Below, in pieces: positions 8,833 to 17,252 of a stretch of 64,000 bases of DNA. How positions within the stretch are numbered: the first letter of the stretch is position 1; every line of letters starts with the position of its first letter. The position numbers were made by a program, and so were the translations under genes. The notes under the pieces were generated by a model. That model was not told the DNA's origin. It did not search any database and saw nothing but the letters and a program-made list of their open reading frames with translations. This DNA comes from Pseudomonas sp. Root562 (lineage in GTDB: Bacteria > Pseudomonadota > Gammaproteobacteria > Pseudomonadales > Pseudomonadaceae): NCBI RefSeq assembly GCF_001427125.1, contig NZ_LMGK01000024.1, positions 187,789 to 251,788 on the forward strand, written 5' to 3'.

Positions 8833-9711
8833 TCAGATCGCCGCCAATGCCTTGGCCAGCCGCTTACCCCTGGCCCCCGCCGCCAGATCCATCACCGCTT
8901 GATCCCTCTGCCACATCGCCGCCCATTCCGCTGGCCCATCGGCCAGTGCTTCATTTACCTCAACCTTGAGCGCCTCGAACTGCGCAAACAACCCGCCGAG
9001 CAACACGTGCCCGGCCGCATGACTCGGCGCCTGACGGCTGGTTTCCGCACACCCGGCCAGCAACGCCAACAATCGTAATTGCAAGCTCTGCGGCCAGTCA
9101 CAGTCCTGCCCGACGCCATACAGCCACGCCGTCATGGCGCTCAACACATAGACATCTTCCAGGGTGCGGAACGGTTTGACGTAAGCGTCCCAGCCATCAC
9201 CGGCGAGCAATTCGCACAGCGCGTTTTCCAAGAATAAACGGCCGTGGCTGATCTCCGGCATCAACGGGAGCGGCGGCAGCTTTTCCACACGCACGCCCGG
9301 CTCATCCGGATAAACCACCGCCAGACTCAGACGCGGCTCGTCGCCAGGTGGCTCGCTGCGGGCGGCGATCAGCAGCCAGTCGGCGGCATCGCCGGCGGTG
9401 ACGAAATCCTTGCGCCCGCTCAGGCGCAAACCGCTCAGGCGGGTTTGCATGTCCGCCGGGCGCAGGCTGCGCTGTTCGGTGGCGCACAAGGCTCCGAGGC
9501 TCAACGGCGCGCTCGGCCAAAGCATGCGCAGTGCCGCTTGATAGCCCACCAGAAATGCCAGTCCCGGTGTTGCCATCAAACCTCCGCCCGCCACCGCCAA
9601 CTCGAATGGGGAAACGGCGCCCAGGTGATCTAACAAGGTCGTGAACCCTTCTCCCAGGTCGGGGTTGGCGGGCAAGCGATCACGGCGTTTCAACAGGGTT
9701 TGCCAGGGCAT
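8833..9711 (-). CDS. Acyl-CoA dehydrogenase-like protein, short and divergent
   Basis: The 292-residue product has the flavin/substrate-binding middle region of acyl-CoA dehydrogenases (TRLSGLRLSGRKDFVTAGDAADWLLI and the beta-domain after it) and an alpha-helical C-terminal part. It lacks most of the usual N-terminal helical domain; family members are about 380 residues. I see no clear catalytic glutamate motif. The ATG at 9711 has AAGGAG upstream and is preferred to one eight codons earlier. It is divergent from olsBA, which suggests a lipid-related role, but that is inference. It may be a non-catalytic relative. Confidence 0.75.
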   Translation of the reverse strand: MPWQTLLKRRDRLPANPDLGEGFTTLLDHLGAVSPFELAVAGGGLMATPGLAFLVGYQAALRMLWPSAPLSLGALCATEQRSLRPADMQTRLSGLRLSGRKDFVTAGDAADWLLIAARSEPPGDEPRLSLAVVYPDEPGVRVEKLPPLPLMPEISHGRLFLENALCELLAGDGWDAYVKPFRTLEDVYVLSAMTAWLYGVGQDCDWPQSLQLRLLALLAGCAETSRQAPSHAAGHVLLGGLFAQFEALKVEVNEALADGPAEWAAMWQRDQAVMDLAAGARGKRLAKALAAI

Positions 9712-9866
9712 AAGAGACTCCTTGTGGGCTGTCATATAAGCATCACCAAAGCTTCATGGCGATGACACCGGGGCTACATAGCCTGACTTTGCACAACAAG
9801 GCTGGATAAAGAAAGTCGATCCGCTGTAACCCAAAGACGGGTGAGCAGCCCGCACGGAGATTCGCC

Positions 9867-10622
9867 ATGACTCAGATCGCCCGCATCAGCGATACCGGCA
9901 ACGAACGCCGCCTGCAAGCCGAACGTCTGATAGGCGCCGAGGCTTTGCAGGAAGCTCAGGCCTTGCGTTTCAACGTGTTCAGCGGCGAGTTCAACGCCAA
10001 GCTCAAAGGCGCGGAACTGGGTCTGGACATGGATGACTATGATGTTCACTGCGCCCATATCGGCGTGCGTGACCTGAACACCGGGCGACTGGTGGCGACC
10101 ACCCGCTTGCTCGACCACACCGCCGCCAGCAGCCTGGGCAAGTTCTATAGCGAAGAAGAATTCAGCCTGCATGGCCTGGTCCATCTTCAAGGCCCGATTC
10201 TGGAAATCGGCCGTACCTGCGTCGACCCGGCCTACCGCAACGGCGGCACCATCGCCGTGCTCTGGGGCGAACTGGCCGAAGTGCTGAACCAGGGCGGTTA
10301 CAGCTACCTGATGGGTTGCGCCAGCATCCCGATGCAGGATGGCGGCATCCAGGCCCACGCGATCATGCAGCGTCTGCGGGAACGTTACCTGTGCACCGAA
10401 CACCTGCGCGCCGAACCGAAAAAACCGCTGCCGACCCTGGATATTCCCTCCAACGTAATCGCTGAGATGCCACCGCTGCTCAAGGCCTACATGCGCCTGG
10501 GCGCGAAGATCTGTGGCGAGCCGTGCTGGGACGAAGACTTCCAGGTTGCCGACGTGTTCATCCTGCTCAAGCGCGACGAACTCTGCCCGCGCTACGCCAA
10601 ACACTTCAAGGCGGCGGTGTAA
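9867..10622 (+). CDS. olsB: L-ornithine N-alpha-acyltransferase OlsB
   Basis: A 251-residue GNAT-fold protein with the pattern of Ols[10 protein letters not shown] near residue 35, [14 protein letters not shown], and [15 protein letters not shown] around residue 115, then [10 protein letters not shown]. OlsB transfers a 3-hydroxy-fatty acyl group from acyl carrier protein to the alpha-amino group of ornithine, giving lyso-ornithine lipid. The stop codon overlaps the ATG of olsA (TAATG), so the two enzymes of the pathway are made together. In Pseudomonas this pair is known to respond to phosphate limitation; I did not find a clear Pho box here. Confidence 0.93.
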   Translation: MTQIARISDTGNERRLQAERLIGAEALQEAQALRFNVFSGEFNAKLKGAELGLDMDDYDVHCAHIGVRDLNTGRLVATTRLLDHTAASSLGKFYSEEEFSLHGLVHLQGPILEIGRTCVDPAYRNGGTIAVLWGELAEVLNQGGYSYLMGCASIPMQDGGIQAHAIMQRLRERYLCTEHLRAEPKKPLPTLDIPSNVIAEMPPLLKAYMRLGAKICGEPCWDEDFQVADVFILLKRDELCPRYAKHFKAAV

Positions 10623-11416
10623 TGAGCCGGCTGCGGGTGTACGCGCGAATCGCGCGAGTGTTGCTGGTGGTGGCGCTGGGGCTGAGCATGGCCAGTGTGT
10701 TCGGCGTGTTCGAACGCTTGGGCCTGGCTCATTCGATGGAGCGCCGTCAGCGCTGGTCGCGATTTTTTATGGCACGCCTGAGCAACGCCCTGCCCTTCGA
10801 CGTGACGGTCCACGGTCAATTGCCGACAGCGCCGATGCTGTGGGTCAGCAATCATGTGTCCTGGACTGACATCCCGTTGCTGGGCATGCTCACGCCGCTG
10901 TCGTTCCTGTCCAAGGCCGAAGTGCGTACCTGGCCTGTGGCCGGTTGGTTGGCGGCAAAGGCCGGCAGCCTGTTCATCCGCCGTGGTTCGGGTGACAGCC
11001 AGTTGATCCGCAAACAGATGACCCGTCATCTGCAGCATGCGCATCCGTTGCTGATGTTCCCGGAAGGCACCACCACCGATGGCCGCTCCCTGCGCACGTT
11101 CCACGGGCGGCTGCTGTCCGCCGCCATCGATTCGGACGTGGCATTGCAGCCGGTGGCGATTCGTTATGTGCGTGACGGTGAACTCGATACGCTTGCACCT
11201 TTCATTGGCGATGATGACTTGCTCTCGCACTTGATGCGCTTGTTTGCCAATGACCGCGGCGCTGTCGAGATCCACTTGCTCAAGCCAATCGTCTGCGAAG
11301 GTCGCGAGCGTGCGGCACTGGCGTTCGAGGCGCAGCAAGCGGTGCAGAAGGCGTTGTTTGGTGATGTGGTGAAACCTGCTGAACCGCGTCGTGCCGGCGA
11401 ATTGATCGCCGCGTAA
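10622..11416 (+). CDS. olsA: Lyso-ornithine lipid O-acyltransferase OlsA
   Basis: A 264-residue PlsC-type acyltransferase with an N-terminal membrane segment (IARVLLVVALGLSMASVFGVF), the catalytic motif NHVSWTD and the substrate motif FPEGTTTDG about 75 residues further on. It acylates lyso-ornithine lipid at the hydroxyl of the fatty acyl chain, on the inner membrane. The ATG used here overlaps the olsB stop by one base; a longer reading frame starting inside olsB is not needed. A palindromic repeat follows and may end the transcript. Confidence 0.93.
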   Translation: MSRLRVYARIARVLLVVALGLSMASVFGVFERLGLAHSMERRQRWSRFFMARLSNALPFDVTVHGQLPTAPMLWVSNHVSWTDIPLLGMLTPLSFLSKAEVRTWPVAGWLAAKAGSLFIRRGSGDSQLIRKQMTRHLQHAHPLLMFPEGTTTDGRSLRTFHGRLLSAAIDSDVALQPVAIRYVRDGELDTLAPFIGDDDLLSHLMRLFANDRGAVEIHLLKPIVCEGRERAALAFEAQQAVQKALFGDVVKPAEPRRAGELIAA

Positions 11417-11424
11417 GCACTTTT

Positions 11425-11515
11425 CTGTAGGAGCAAAGCTTGCTCGCGATGGGATCGACGCGATTTGACTGATGACCGCGTTATCGTTCATCGCGAACAA
11501 GCTTTGCTCCTACAG
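11425..11515. repeat. Palindromic repeat, CTGTAGGAGCAAAGCTTGCTCG type
   Basis: CTGTAGGAGCAAAGCTTGCTCGCGATG is matched by its near-perfect inverted copy ending in GCTTTGCTCCTACAG. It lies between the convergent olsA and acpH genes and can form a long hairpin in either transcript, so it may act as a two-way terminator, though there is no T-run. Confidence 0.9.
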
Positions 11516-11524
11516 GGGGTTGTG

Positions 11525-12094
11525 TCAGCGGTTCTGCGCAAAATCCTGCAACTGCGGATAGAACAACCGGAAATCTTCGCTCAACGGCTCGTACAACATC
11601 CGTAATTCCTGCATCGCGGCCGCCAGCTCTTCAGGCCGGGTCAAGCGCCGGGAAATCCCCCGCAGCACCTGTTCCAGCACTTCAAATTCCCGATACGAAC
11701 CCAACCAGTCATTGGCCACCATGTGCGGGGCAATCTTCGCCAGGCGCTCTGGCAGTTGTCGTTCACGGGACAGCACGCGATACACATCCGAAGTGAACAG
11801 CTCCAGCGGCCGGTCGGCATACAGCCGCCAGTCCCGCGCCAGGCAATGATCGAAAAACACGTCGAGCACGATCCCGGCATAACGCCGGCGCGTCAGGGAA
11901 AACCGTGACAGTGCGGTATCGACCAAAGGATGGCGGTCGGTAAACACGTCGATGCTGCGATGCAGCTGGATGGCCGCTTCAATCTCCGGTTCGAACTGTC
12001 CTTGCAGCCTGCCTTTGACGAAATCGCCATACAGACTGCCGAGCAATTGACCGGGACGCTGGCCACCGAGGTGAAGATGTGCGAGATAGTTCAT
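11525..12094 (-). CDS. acpH: Acyl carrier protein phosphodiesterase
   Basis: A 189-residue protein starting MNYLAHLHLGG and continuing LLGSLYGDFVKGRL, then HRSIDVFTDRHP and VFFDHCLARDW. These conserved His/Asp segments are those of the AcpH family (DUF479), a metal-dependent hydrolase related to HD-domain enzymes. AcpH removes the 4-phosphopantetheine group from acyl carrier protein. Length matches the family (about 193 in E. coli). It converges with olsA, another ACP-using function, but regulation looks independent. Confidence 0.92.
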   Translation of the reverse strand: MNYLAHLHLGGQRPGQLLGSLYGDFVKGRLQGQFEPEIEAAIQLHRSIDVFTDRHPLVDTALSRFSLTRRRYAGIVLDVFFDHCLARDWRLYADRPLELFTSDVYRVLSRERQLPERLAKIAPHMVANDWLGSYREFEVLEQVLRGISRRLTRPEELAAAMQELRMLYEPLSEDFRLFYPQLQDFAQNR

Positions 12095-12136
12095 GGGCGC
12101 AGCTTAGCACCGCGCCCCGGTATCTACACCCAGCAT

Positions 12137-12240
12137 ATCGTTATAACCCGATATACCGATTTATTCGGTCGTCAGATCGAAATCATATTGGTATATCGCG
12201 AAATACCGATTTAAAGTTCGCTTCATCGCGATATAGCGTT
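12137..12240. promoter_or_regulatory. Operator region with TCGCGA-centred and related palindromes before the ArsR gene
   Basis: An AT-rich stretch contains a near-perfect 18-base palindrome at 12190-12207 (GGTATATCGCGAAATACC). A second, shorter one lies at 12225-12232 (ATCGCGAT) and a diverged half-site pair around 12137-12160 (CCGATATACCGATTTA). The repeated core CGATATACCGATTT/CGAAATACCGATTT suggests a multi-site operator. It directly precedes the ArsR gene and lies upstream of the MFS and reductase genes, so autoregulation by the ArsR protein is likely but inferred. Confidence 0.65.
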
Positions 12241-12263
12241 TTACTGATCACGAGCCCCCAACC

Positions 12264-12566
12264 ATGAACCTTGACCTCGACGAAATAATAAAAGCCCTGG
12301 CGCATCCGGTACGCAGAGACATCCTGCACTGGCTCAAAGACCCGACCGTCGAATTCCCAGACCAGTCCCACAGCAACGAGCACGGCGTTTGCGCCGGGCA
12401 GATCGATCAACGTTGCGGCCTGTCGCAATCCACGGTGTCCGCGCACCTGGCGACCTTGCAACGCGCCGGCCTGATCAGCAGCCGCAAAGTCGGCCAGTGG
12501 CACTTTTTCAAACGCAATGAGGAAACCATTCAGGAGTTCCTCAAAGTCTTCAGCAAAGAGCTCTGA
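12264..12566 (+). CDS. ArsR family transcriptional repressor
   Basis: A 100-residue winged-helix protein: KALAHPVRRDILHWL at the start, recognition helix GLSQSTVSAHLATLQRAGL, then the wing SRKVGQWHFFKRN. This is the ArsR/SmtB pattern. The metal-site motif ELCVCDL of true ArsR proteins is absent; two cysteines (VCAGQ and RCGLS) remain just before the recognition helix, so a redox or electrophile signal is conceivable. It heads a unit with an MFS exporter and an OYE reductase, the kind of set that is induced by electrophiles. Confidence 0.9.
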   Translation: MNLDLDEIIKALAHPVRRDILHWLKDPTVEFPDQSHSNEHGVCAGQIDQRCGLSQSTVSAHLATLQRAGLISSRKVGQWHFFKRNEETIQEFLKVFSKEL

Positions 12567-12594
12567 CCCCAAGTCAGAAAAAAGGATTCAGACG

Positions 12595-13761
12595 ATGCCC
12601 CTCTCGCTACTCATATTGGCCTTGAGCGCCTTCGCCATCGGCACCACCGAGTTCGTCATCATGGGCTTGCTGCCTGATGTGGCGGCCGACCTCGGTGTGT
12701 CGATCCCCGGCGCCGGCTGGCTGGTGACCGGTTATGCCCTGGGCGTGGCCATCGGTGCGCCATTCATGGCCCTGGCCACCGCCAAACTGCCGCGCAAGGC
12801 TGCATTGGTGGCGTTGATGGGCATTTTCATCATCGGCAACCTGCTCTGCGCAGTGGCCAGTGACTACAACGTGCTGATGTTTGCCCGCGTGGTCACGGCG
12901 CTGTGTCACGGTGCGTTCTTCGGCATCGGTTCGGTGGTAGCTGCTGGTCTCGTGCCTGCGAACAAACGCGCATCAGCCGTGGCCCTGATGTTCACCGGCC
13001 TGACCCTGGCCAACGTGCTCGGCGTACCCCTGGGCACCGCTCTGGGCCAGGAAGCCGGCTGGCGTTCGACCTTCTGGGCCGTGACCGTGATTGGTGTGAT
13101 CGCGCTGATCGGCCTGATCCGTTTCCTGCCGGCCAAGCGTGATGAAGAAAAACTCGACATGCGCGCCGAACTGCGAGCCCTCAAAGGCGCCGGCATCTGG
13201 TTGTCCCTGAGCATGACCGCGCTGTTCGCCGCGTCGGTGTTCACCCTGTTCACCTACGTCGCGCCGCTGTTGGGCGAAGTCACTGGCGTTTCGCCCCGGG
13301 GCGTGACCTGGAGCCTGATGCTCATCGGCCTGGGCCTGACCCTCGGCAACATCATCGGCGGCAAGATGGCCGACAAAGGCCTGGCCGCCACGCTGATCGG
13401 CGTTTTCATCGCCATGGCCGTGGTGTCGACCGTGCTGACCTGGACCAGCGTCGCCGTGATCCCGACCGAAATCACCCTGTTCCTTTGGGCCACTGCGTGT
13501 TTTGCCGCCGTGCCTGCCCTGCAGGTCAACGTGGTGACCTACGGCAAAGCCGCGCCGAACCTGGTCTCGACCCTCAACATCGGCGCATTCAACGTCGGTA
13601 ACGCCTTGGGCGCCTGGGTCGGTGGCAGCGTGATTGCCCACGGCTTCGGCCTGACCAGCGTGCCGCTCGCAGCCGCAGCGCTGGCGGTGCTCGCCCTGCT
13701 GGTGACCCTGATTACTTTCCGTCAGAACGGCAATCCCGAACTGGCTCCTGCTACTAACTGA
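12595..13761 (+). CDS. MFS exporter, DHA1 (AraJ/YdhP-like) family
   Basis: A 388-residue membrane protein with twelve helices that starts MPLSLLILALSAFAIGTTEFVIMGLLPDVA. The GTTEFVIMG segment in helix 1 and the short tight loops are typical of the YdhP/AraJ drug:H+ antiporter branch. The ATG at 12595 is preceded by AAAGGATT; a longer frame would overlap the ArsR gene. It is flanked by the ArsR repressor (28 bases upstream) and the OYE reductase (21 bases downstream). It likely exports a toxic compound or its reduced product. Confidence 0.9.
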   Translation: MPLSLLILALSAFAIGTTEFVIMGLLPDVAADLGVSIPGAGWLVTGYALGVAIGAPFMALATAKLPRKAALVALMGIFIIGNLLCAVASDYNVLMFARVVTALCHGAFFGIGSVVAAGLVPANKRASAVALMFTGLTLANVLGVPLGTALGQEAGWRSTFWAVTVIGVIALIGLIRFLPAKRDEEKLDMRAELRALKGAGIWLSLSMTALFAASVFTLFTYVAPLLGEVTGVSPRGVTWSLMLIGLGLTLGNIIGGKMADKGLAATLIGVFIAMAVVSTVLTWTSVAVIPTEITLFLWATACFAAVPALQVNVVTYGKAAPNLVSTLNIGAFNVGNALGAWVGGSVIAHGFGLTSVPLAAAALAVLALLVTLITFRQNGNPELAPATN

Positions 13762-13782
13762 TCTTCAAAAGAGAGCGATTAA

Positions 13783-14832
13783 ATGACGACTATTTTCGAT
13801 CCGATCAAACTGGGCGACCTCGAACTGTCCAACCGCATCATCATGGCGCCGCTGACCCGCTGCCGCGCTGACGAAGGCCGCGTGCCGAACGCGCTGATGG
13901 CCGAATACTACGTACAACGCGCCTCCGCCGGCCTGATCCTCAGCGAAGCGACTTCGGTCACGCCAATGGGCGTCGGCTACCCGGACACCCCGGGCATCTG
14001 GTCCAACGATCAGGTGCGTGGCTGGGCCAACGTGACTAAAGCAATCCATGGCGCGGGCGGCAAGATCTTCCTGCAACTGTGGCACGTCGGTCGTATTTCG
14101 CACCCGTCGTACCTGAACGGCGAAGCCCCGGTTGCACCGAGCGCCATCCAGCCTAAAGGTCATGTCAGCCTGGTTCGCCCACTGGCCGACTACCCAACCC
14201 CGCGTGCCCTGGAAACCGCTGAAATCGCCGACATCGTCGACGCCTACCGCACCGGTGCCGAAAACGCCAAGGCCGCAGGCTTCGACGGCGTGGAAATCCA
14301 CGGCGCCAACGGTTACCTGCTGGACCAGTTCCTGCAAAGCAGCACCAACCAGCGCACCGACAACTACGGCGGCTCGGTGGAAAACCGTGCGCGCCTGCTG
14401 CTGGAAGTGACCGATGCCGCAATCGAAGTCTGGGGCGCCGGCCGCGTCGGCGTGCACCTCGCGCCACGTGCCGATTCCCATGACATGGGCGACGACAACC
14501 TGGCCGAAACCTTCACCTACGTCGCTCGCGAACTGGGCAAGCGTGGCATCGCCTTCATTTGCTCGCGCGAGAAAGAAGGCGCCGACAGCCTCGGCCCTCA
14601 AATCAAGGAAGCCTTCGGCGGCCCGTACATCATCAACGAACGCTTCACCAAGGACAGCGCCAACGCCTGGCTGGCCGCCGGTAAAGCCGACGCCGTCGCC
14701 TTCGGCGTGCCGTTCATCGCCAACCCGGACCTGCCGGCGCGTTTGAAAGCCGATGCGCCACTGAACGAAGCGCGTCCTGAACTGTTCTACGCCAAAGGCC
14801 CGGTTGGTTATATCGACTATCCAACGCTGTAA
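13783..14832 (+). CDS. Old Yellow Enzyme family alkene/nitro reductase (XenB/NemA-like)
   Basis: A 349-residue FMN enzyme with a TIM-barrel fold. The substrate-binding pair is H173 and N176 (in EIHGANGYLLDQF), which marks the OYE subgroup acting on enones, nitro compounds and nitrate esters. The segment STNQRTDNYGGSVENR is a family signature. It uses NAD(P)H to reduce activated C=C or nitro groups in the cytoplasm. It is the last gene of the ArsR-MFS-OYE unit and is followed by a strong terminator. A role in detoxifying electrophiles fits the setting. Confidence 0.93.
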   Translation: MTTIFDPIKLGDLELSNRIIMAPLTRCRADEGRVPNALMAEYYVQRASAGLILSEATSVTPMGVGYPDTPGIWSNDQVRGWANVTKAIHGAGGKIFLQLWHVGRISHPSYLNGEAPVAPSAIQPKGHVSLVRPLADYPTPRALETAEIADIVDAYRTGAENAKAAGFDGVEIHGANGYLLDQFLQSSTNQRTDNYGGSVENRARLLLEVTDAAIEVWGAGRVGVHLAPRADSHDMGDDNLAETFTYVARELGKRGIAFICSREKEGADSLGPQIKEAFGGPYIINERFTKDSANAWLAAGKADAVAFGVPFIANPDLPARLKADAPLNEARPELFYAKGPVGYIDYPTL

Positions 14833-14851
14833 TCTTCAGCTGTAGAAATGC

Positions 14852-14887
14852 AAAAAGCCCCGACTTGAAAGAGTTGGGGCTTTTTTT
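14852..14887 (+). terminator. Rho-independent terminator after the OYE reductase
   Basis: AAAAAGCCCCGACT and AGTTGGGGCTTTTTTT form a GC-rich stem with a short TGAAAG loop, ending in a run of seven T. It closes the ArsR-MFS-reductase transcript. The A-run on the left would also let it work on the minus strand. Confidence 0.93.
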
Positions 14888-15038
14888 GTTTCTCACCATT
14901 CGTTAACAACAATAATTAGTGCCAAGCATTTACACACTCAGCAAACAATATCCAGCGTTAACATTTGCCAGCCCAATCACAAAAAATCATTATTGCCCCA
15001 TCGACACACCATATTGTTTTCAATGGAGAGAAACAGCA

Positions 15039-16112
15039 ATGGACTATGCACAAGAAGAAATGCTTCTGAAAGAAGAAAAGCTCAAAGCCCTCTACGAAGA
15101 ACGAAAGAACACTCAATGGAAGGAATTCAACCAGGGTAAAAACTCGATAGAACTGCTTGTTTACATCCAGAACAACACCAATGAAACAATCCAGCTTATC
15201 GAGACGGACTTCGAAATCGAAGATTTGTCCGAATGCGATATCCCGCCCTACTCCATCGCAGTGATGGGCGCACAGAATGTTTTTGACCACAACAGACTCG
15301 GGGCGACACGGCCCGGTGACAACATCTTTATCAAGAAATTCTTGACGTACGCAGCAGGCGGCAAGCAATGTCGTCTTGATACACATCTGCTGGTGAAGTC
15401 CTCGTTCGGCTTCATTGCTCCCACCCGAACGCCGGTCTGGGAGCATCAAGCACGCTCCACAGGCCGAGAATTCCTGCACTGCTCATCTCAATTGAGAGAT
15501 CATGACCCTCAAGCGCCCCATAGTTACTGGCTGGATGTGCATATCGGAAAGGAACAGCCCGGAACCCTGGTCGCAAATGCATTACAGGCCGACCTGGACG
15601 CCATCGAACTGGCAGAACAGACTTACCTGGACAATATGGAACACAGCTCATCAGCTGGAACCTATCCCTTTTTGGGGATGTATGTTGATCTTTTCAAAGA
15701 TGCCATATTTCGCAGTCAGGACGACGCGGACAAGAACACCACCACTACAGTATTTTTTATTACCAACGAAACTTCCGAAAGGTTTGAGCTCATCGACAGC
15801 AACGTCCACCCACGGCATTTACACCCCATTGCAAAATCCCTGAAACCCAAAACGATTATCTACTTCTGCGAGAAAACCGTGTCCAACTCTGCCGGTACAC
15901 GTGCACACAAGTTTTTTACCTTCAGCAATGAAAAGGGAGACAAAGTCTTTCGAATCAATACAGACATTACACCGGGTGATCCAACGCACCTCAAAACCTG
16001 GAATCATGAAGCCATTTCAATTGGCGCCACTCACGTAAGTTGCACGTCTACATTGAATAACTCACTGACCGAAGCGCCTTATAGCTATCTGGTAGATATC
16101 CGAGTCGAATAA
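15039..16112 (+). CDS. Uncharacterised protein with two tandem copies of an unknown domain
   Basis: A 357-residue protein. Residues 1-33 form a charged helix. Domain A (about 36-170) and domain B (about 235-357) share a pattern: a strand ending in NNT or NET (45-47; 243-245), a PPYS or KPKT turn, a WEHQARSTG or WNHEAISIG block (W134; W321) and a closing HSYWLDVHI or YSYLVDIRV strand. A helical linker joins them. There is no signal peptide or membrane segment. The ATG at 15039 has GGAGAG upstream and is preferred to a start 40 codons earlier. Base composition is AT-richer than the neighbours and the codon use differs, which hints at transfer. I do not recognise the family; a beta-sandwich is my guess. 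Confidence 0.85.
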   Translation: MDYAQEEMLLKEEKLKALYEERKNTQWKEFNQGKNSIELLVYIQNNTNETIQLIETDFEIEDLSECDIPPYSIAVMGAQNVFDHNRLGATRPGDNIFIKKFLTYAAGGKQCRLDTHLLVKSSFGFIAPTRTPVWEHQARSTGREFLHCSSQLRDHDPQAPHSYWLDVHIGKEQPGTLVANALQADLDAIELAEQTYLDNMEHSSSAGTYPFLGMYVDLFKDAIFRSQDDADKNTTTTVFFITNETSERFELIDSNVHPRHLHPIAKSLKPKTIIYFCEKTVSNSAGTRAHKFFTFSNEKGDKVFRINTDITPGDPTHLKTWNHEAISIGATHVSCTSTLNNSLTEAPYSYLVDIRVE

Positions 16113-16162
16113 ACACCAACGCTCCAAGCCAATCCAAATATTCCACACAGGAAAACCAAGAC

Positions 16163-16603
16163 ATGGACGTCTCAAAAAAGCTTGTCTTCAGCGTAATCAT
16201 CACCAACAACACTTCATCAATTTTTTGGCGCGACGATACAACTTTCGAGGATGCTCCGCCTGAATGTCCGGAAAAATTGATGCCTTACAGCAGCACTCCA
16301 GTGACGCTTGAAGCGTCCATCCCTGCGCATCTCAATCCAGCAATCAGACAATACAACATGCAAAGCCTGTTTACTTTTCAGGCCACCTACACCAACTATA
16401 GTCAAACGGTAGAGTTCGCGAGCAGCCTCAAGTACTTTTATCACTCAAACATCAGCCCTTTAGCTCCGATACTAAAGTTGGTGTGGGAACATGATGCGAA
16501 GTCGATAGGAGATATACCTGTACTGACGGCTTCCAGTTTAATCAAGAAAGAAACCCAACACCCTTACAGTTACTCTATGTCAGCCACTATTCTATCGACA
16601 TAA
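16163..16603 (+). CDS. Uncharacterised single-domain protein related to the preceding gene
   Basis: A 146-residue protein that repeats the domain of the gene before it: SVIITNNTSS at residues 10-19, MPYSSTPVTL at 40, VWEHDAKSIG at 107-116 and HPYSYSMSATI at the end. It lacks the helical N-terminus and the linker. The 50-base gap and shared AT-rich composition suggest one transcript. No catalytic motif, signal peptide or membrane segment is visible. It may pair with the two-domain protein, for example as subunits of one structure, but that is speculation. Confidence 0.8.
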   Translation: MDVSKKLVFSVIITNNTSSIFWRDDTTFEDAPPECPEKLMPYSSTPVTLEASIPAHLNPAIRQYNMQSLFTFQATYTNYSQTVEFASSLKYFYHSNISPLAPILKLVWEHDAKSIGDIPVLTASSLIKKETQHPYSYSMSATILST

Positions 16604-16743
16604 AAACCAAAAAGTGGACAAACTAAAAAGAACTAAAAAGCACCTTTGACTCCAGAATAACCGACACCTTTTCCGCACAGCGACCTAATACTTCCGGTTG
16701 CCCCCTCGAAGCCAGGGCATAAAGCCCTGGCAGAGGATGGGTG

Positions 16744-16983
16744 TCACTTTTTCTTCTTCGTCGACGTTTCTGACTTGGCAGATTTCTTGGTTTTTTCTGG
16801 CTTGCTATCTGCTTTCTTTGCAGACTTCTTTGGTTCGGCATCTTTTTTCTTGTCCTTCTTTTCGGACGATTTCGAAAGCGCCGACGCTGCCGCTGATTTC
16901 TTGGTCGATGTTGATTTTTTGTCCTTCAAGTCCTTGCTGGCTTTTGAAGTGTCACCTTTGCTTTTCTTCTCGTCTTTAGCCAC
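16744..16983 (-). CDS. Lysine/serine/alanine-rich low-complexity basic protein
   Basis: About 79 residues made almost only of K, S, A, E, D and T, reading AKDEKKSKGDTSKASK at the start and ending STKKKK. The composition resembles the basic tails of bacterial histone-H1-like proteins and suggests nucleic acid binding, but no folded domain is present. I prefer the GTG at 16983, which has GAGAGG eight bases upstream, to an ATG seven codons earlier that has a weaker site. It converges with the two-domain gene pair and is unlikely to belong to it. Confidence 0.65.
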   Translation of the reverse strand: MAKDEKKSKGDTSKASKDLKDKKSTSTKKSAAASALSKSSEKKDKKKDAEPKKSAKKADSKPEKTKKSAKSETSTKKKK

Positions 16984-17252
16984 GTTGACCACCTCTCGAA
17001 GCATGCCGGTATTGGCACCTTGCCTGCGGGAATTTCCACAGGCTGATCATTAGGCGAGCGCGTCCAAACGCGGTTCCATTTATTTGATGCCTCGAGAAGG
17101 GCTTAGGTTGAAGCGCCACAGGTACCTGTCCACACCAGGCACCGGGACCTTCAGCTCAGCCTTCTCGCCCTCCTTATCCGGCCCCTGCAATGTTCAGTAA
17201 TCCGCCAACTAGTCGATAATGGAATACCACTCAGCTATCGGCCTCCCAAAAA

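Noticed and set aside
14919-15038. N-terminal extension of the two-domain protein
   Set aside because: The frame is open but has no ribosome-binding site, lies right after a terminator, and the ATG at 15039 has a good one.
15039-16603. AidA/PixA inclusion body family assignment
   Set aside because: Tandem beta-type domains first suggested it, but the start and the conserved blocks of that family as I remember them do not match.
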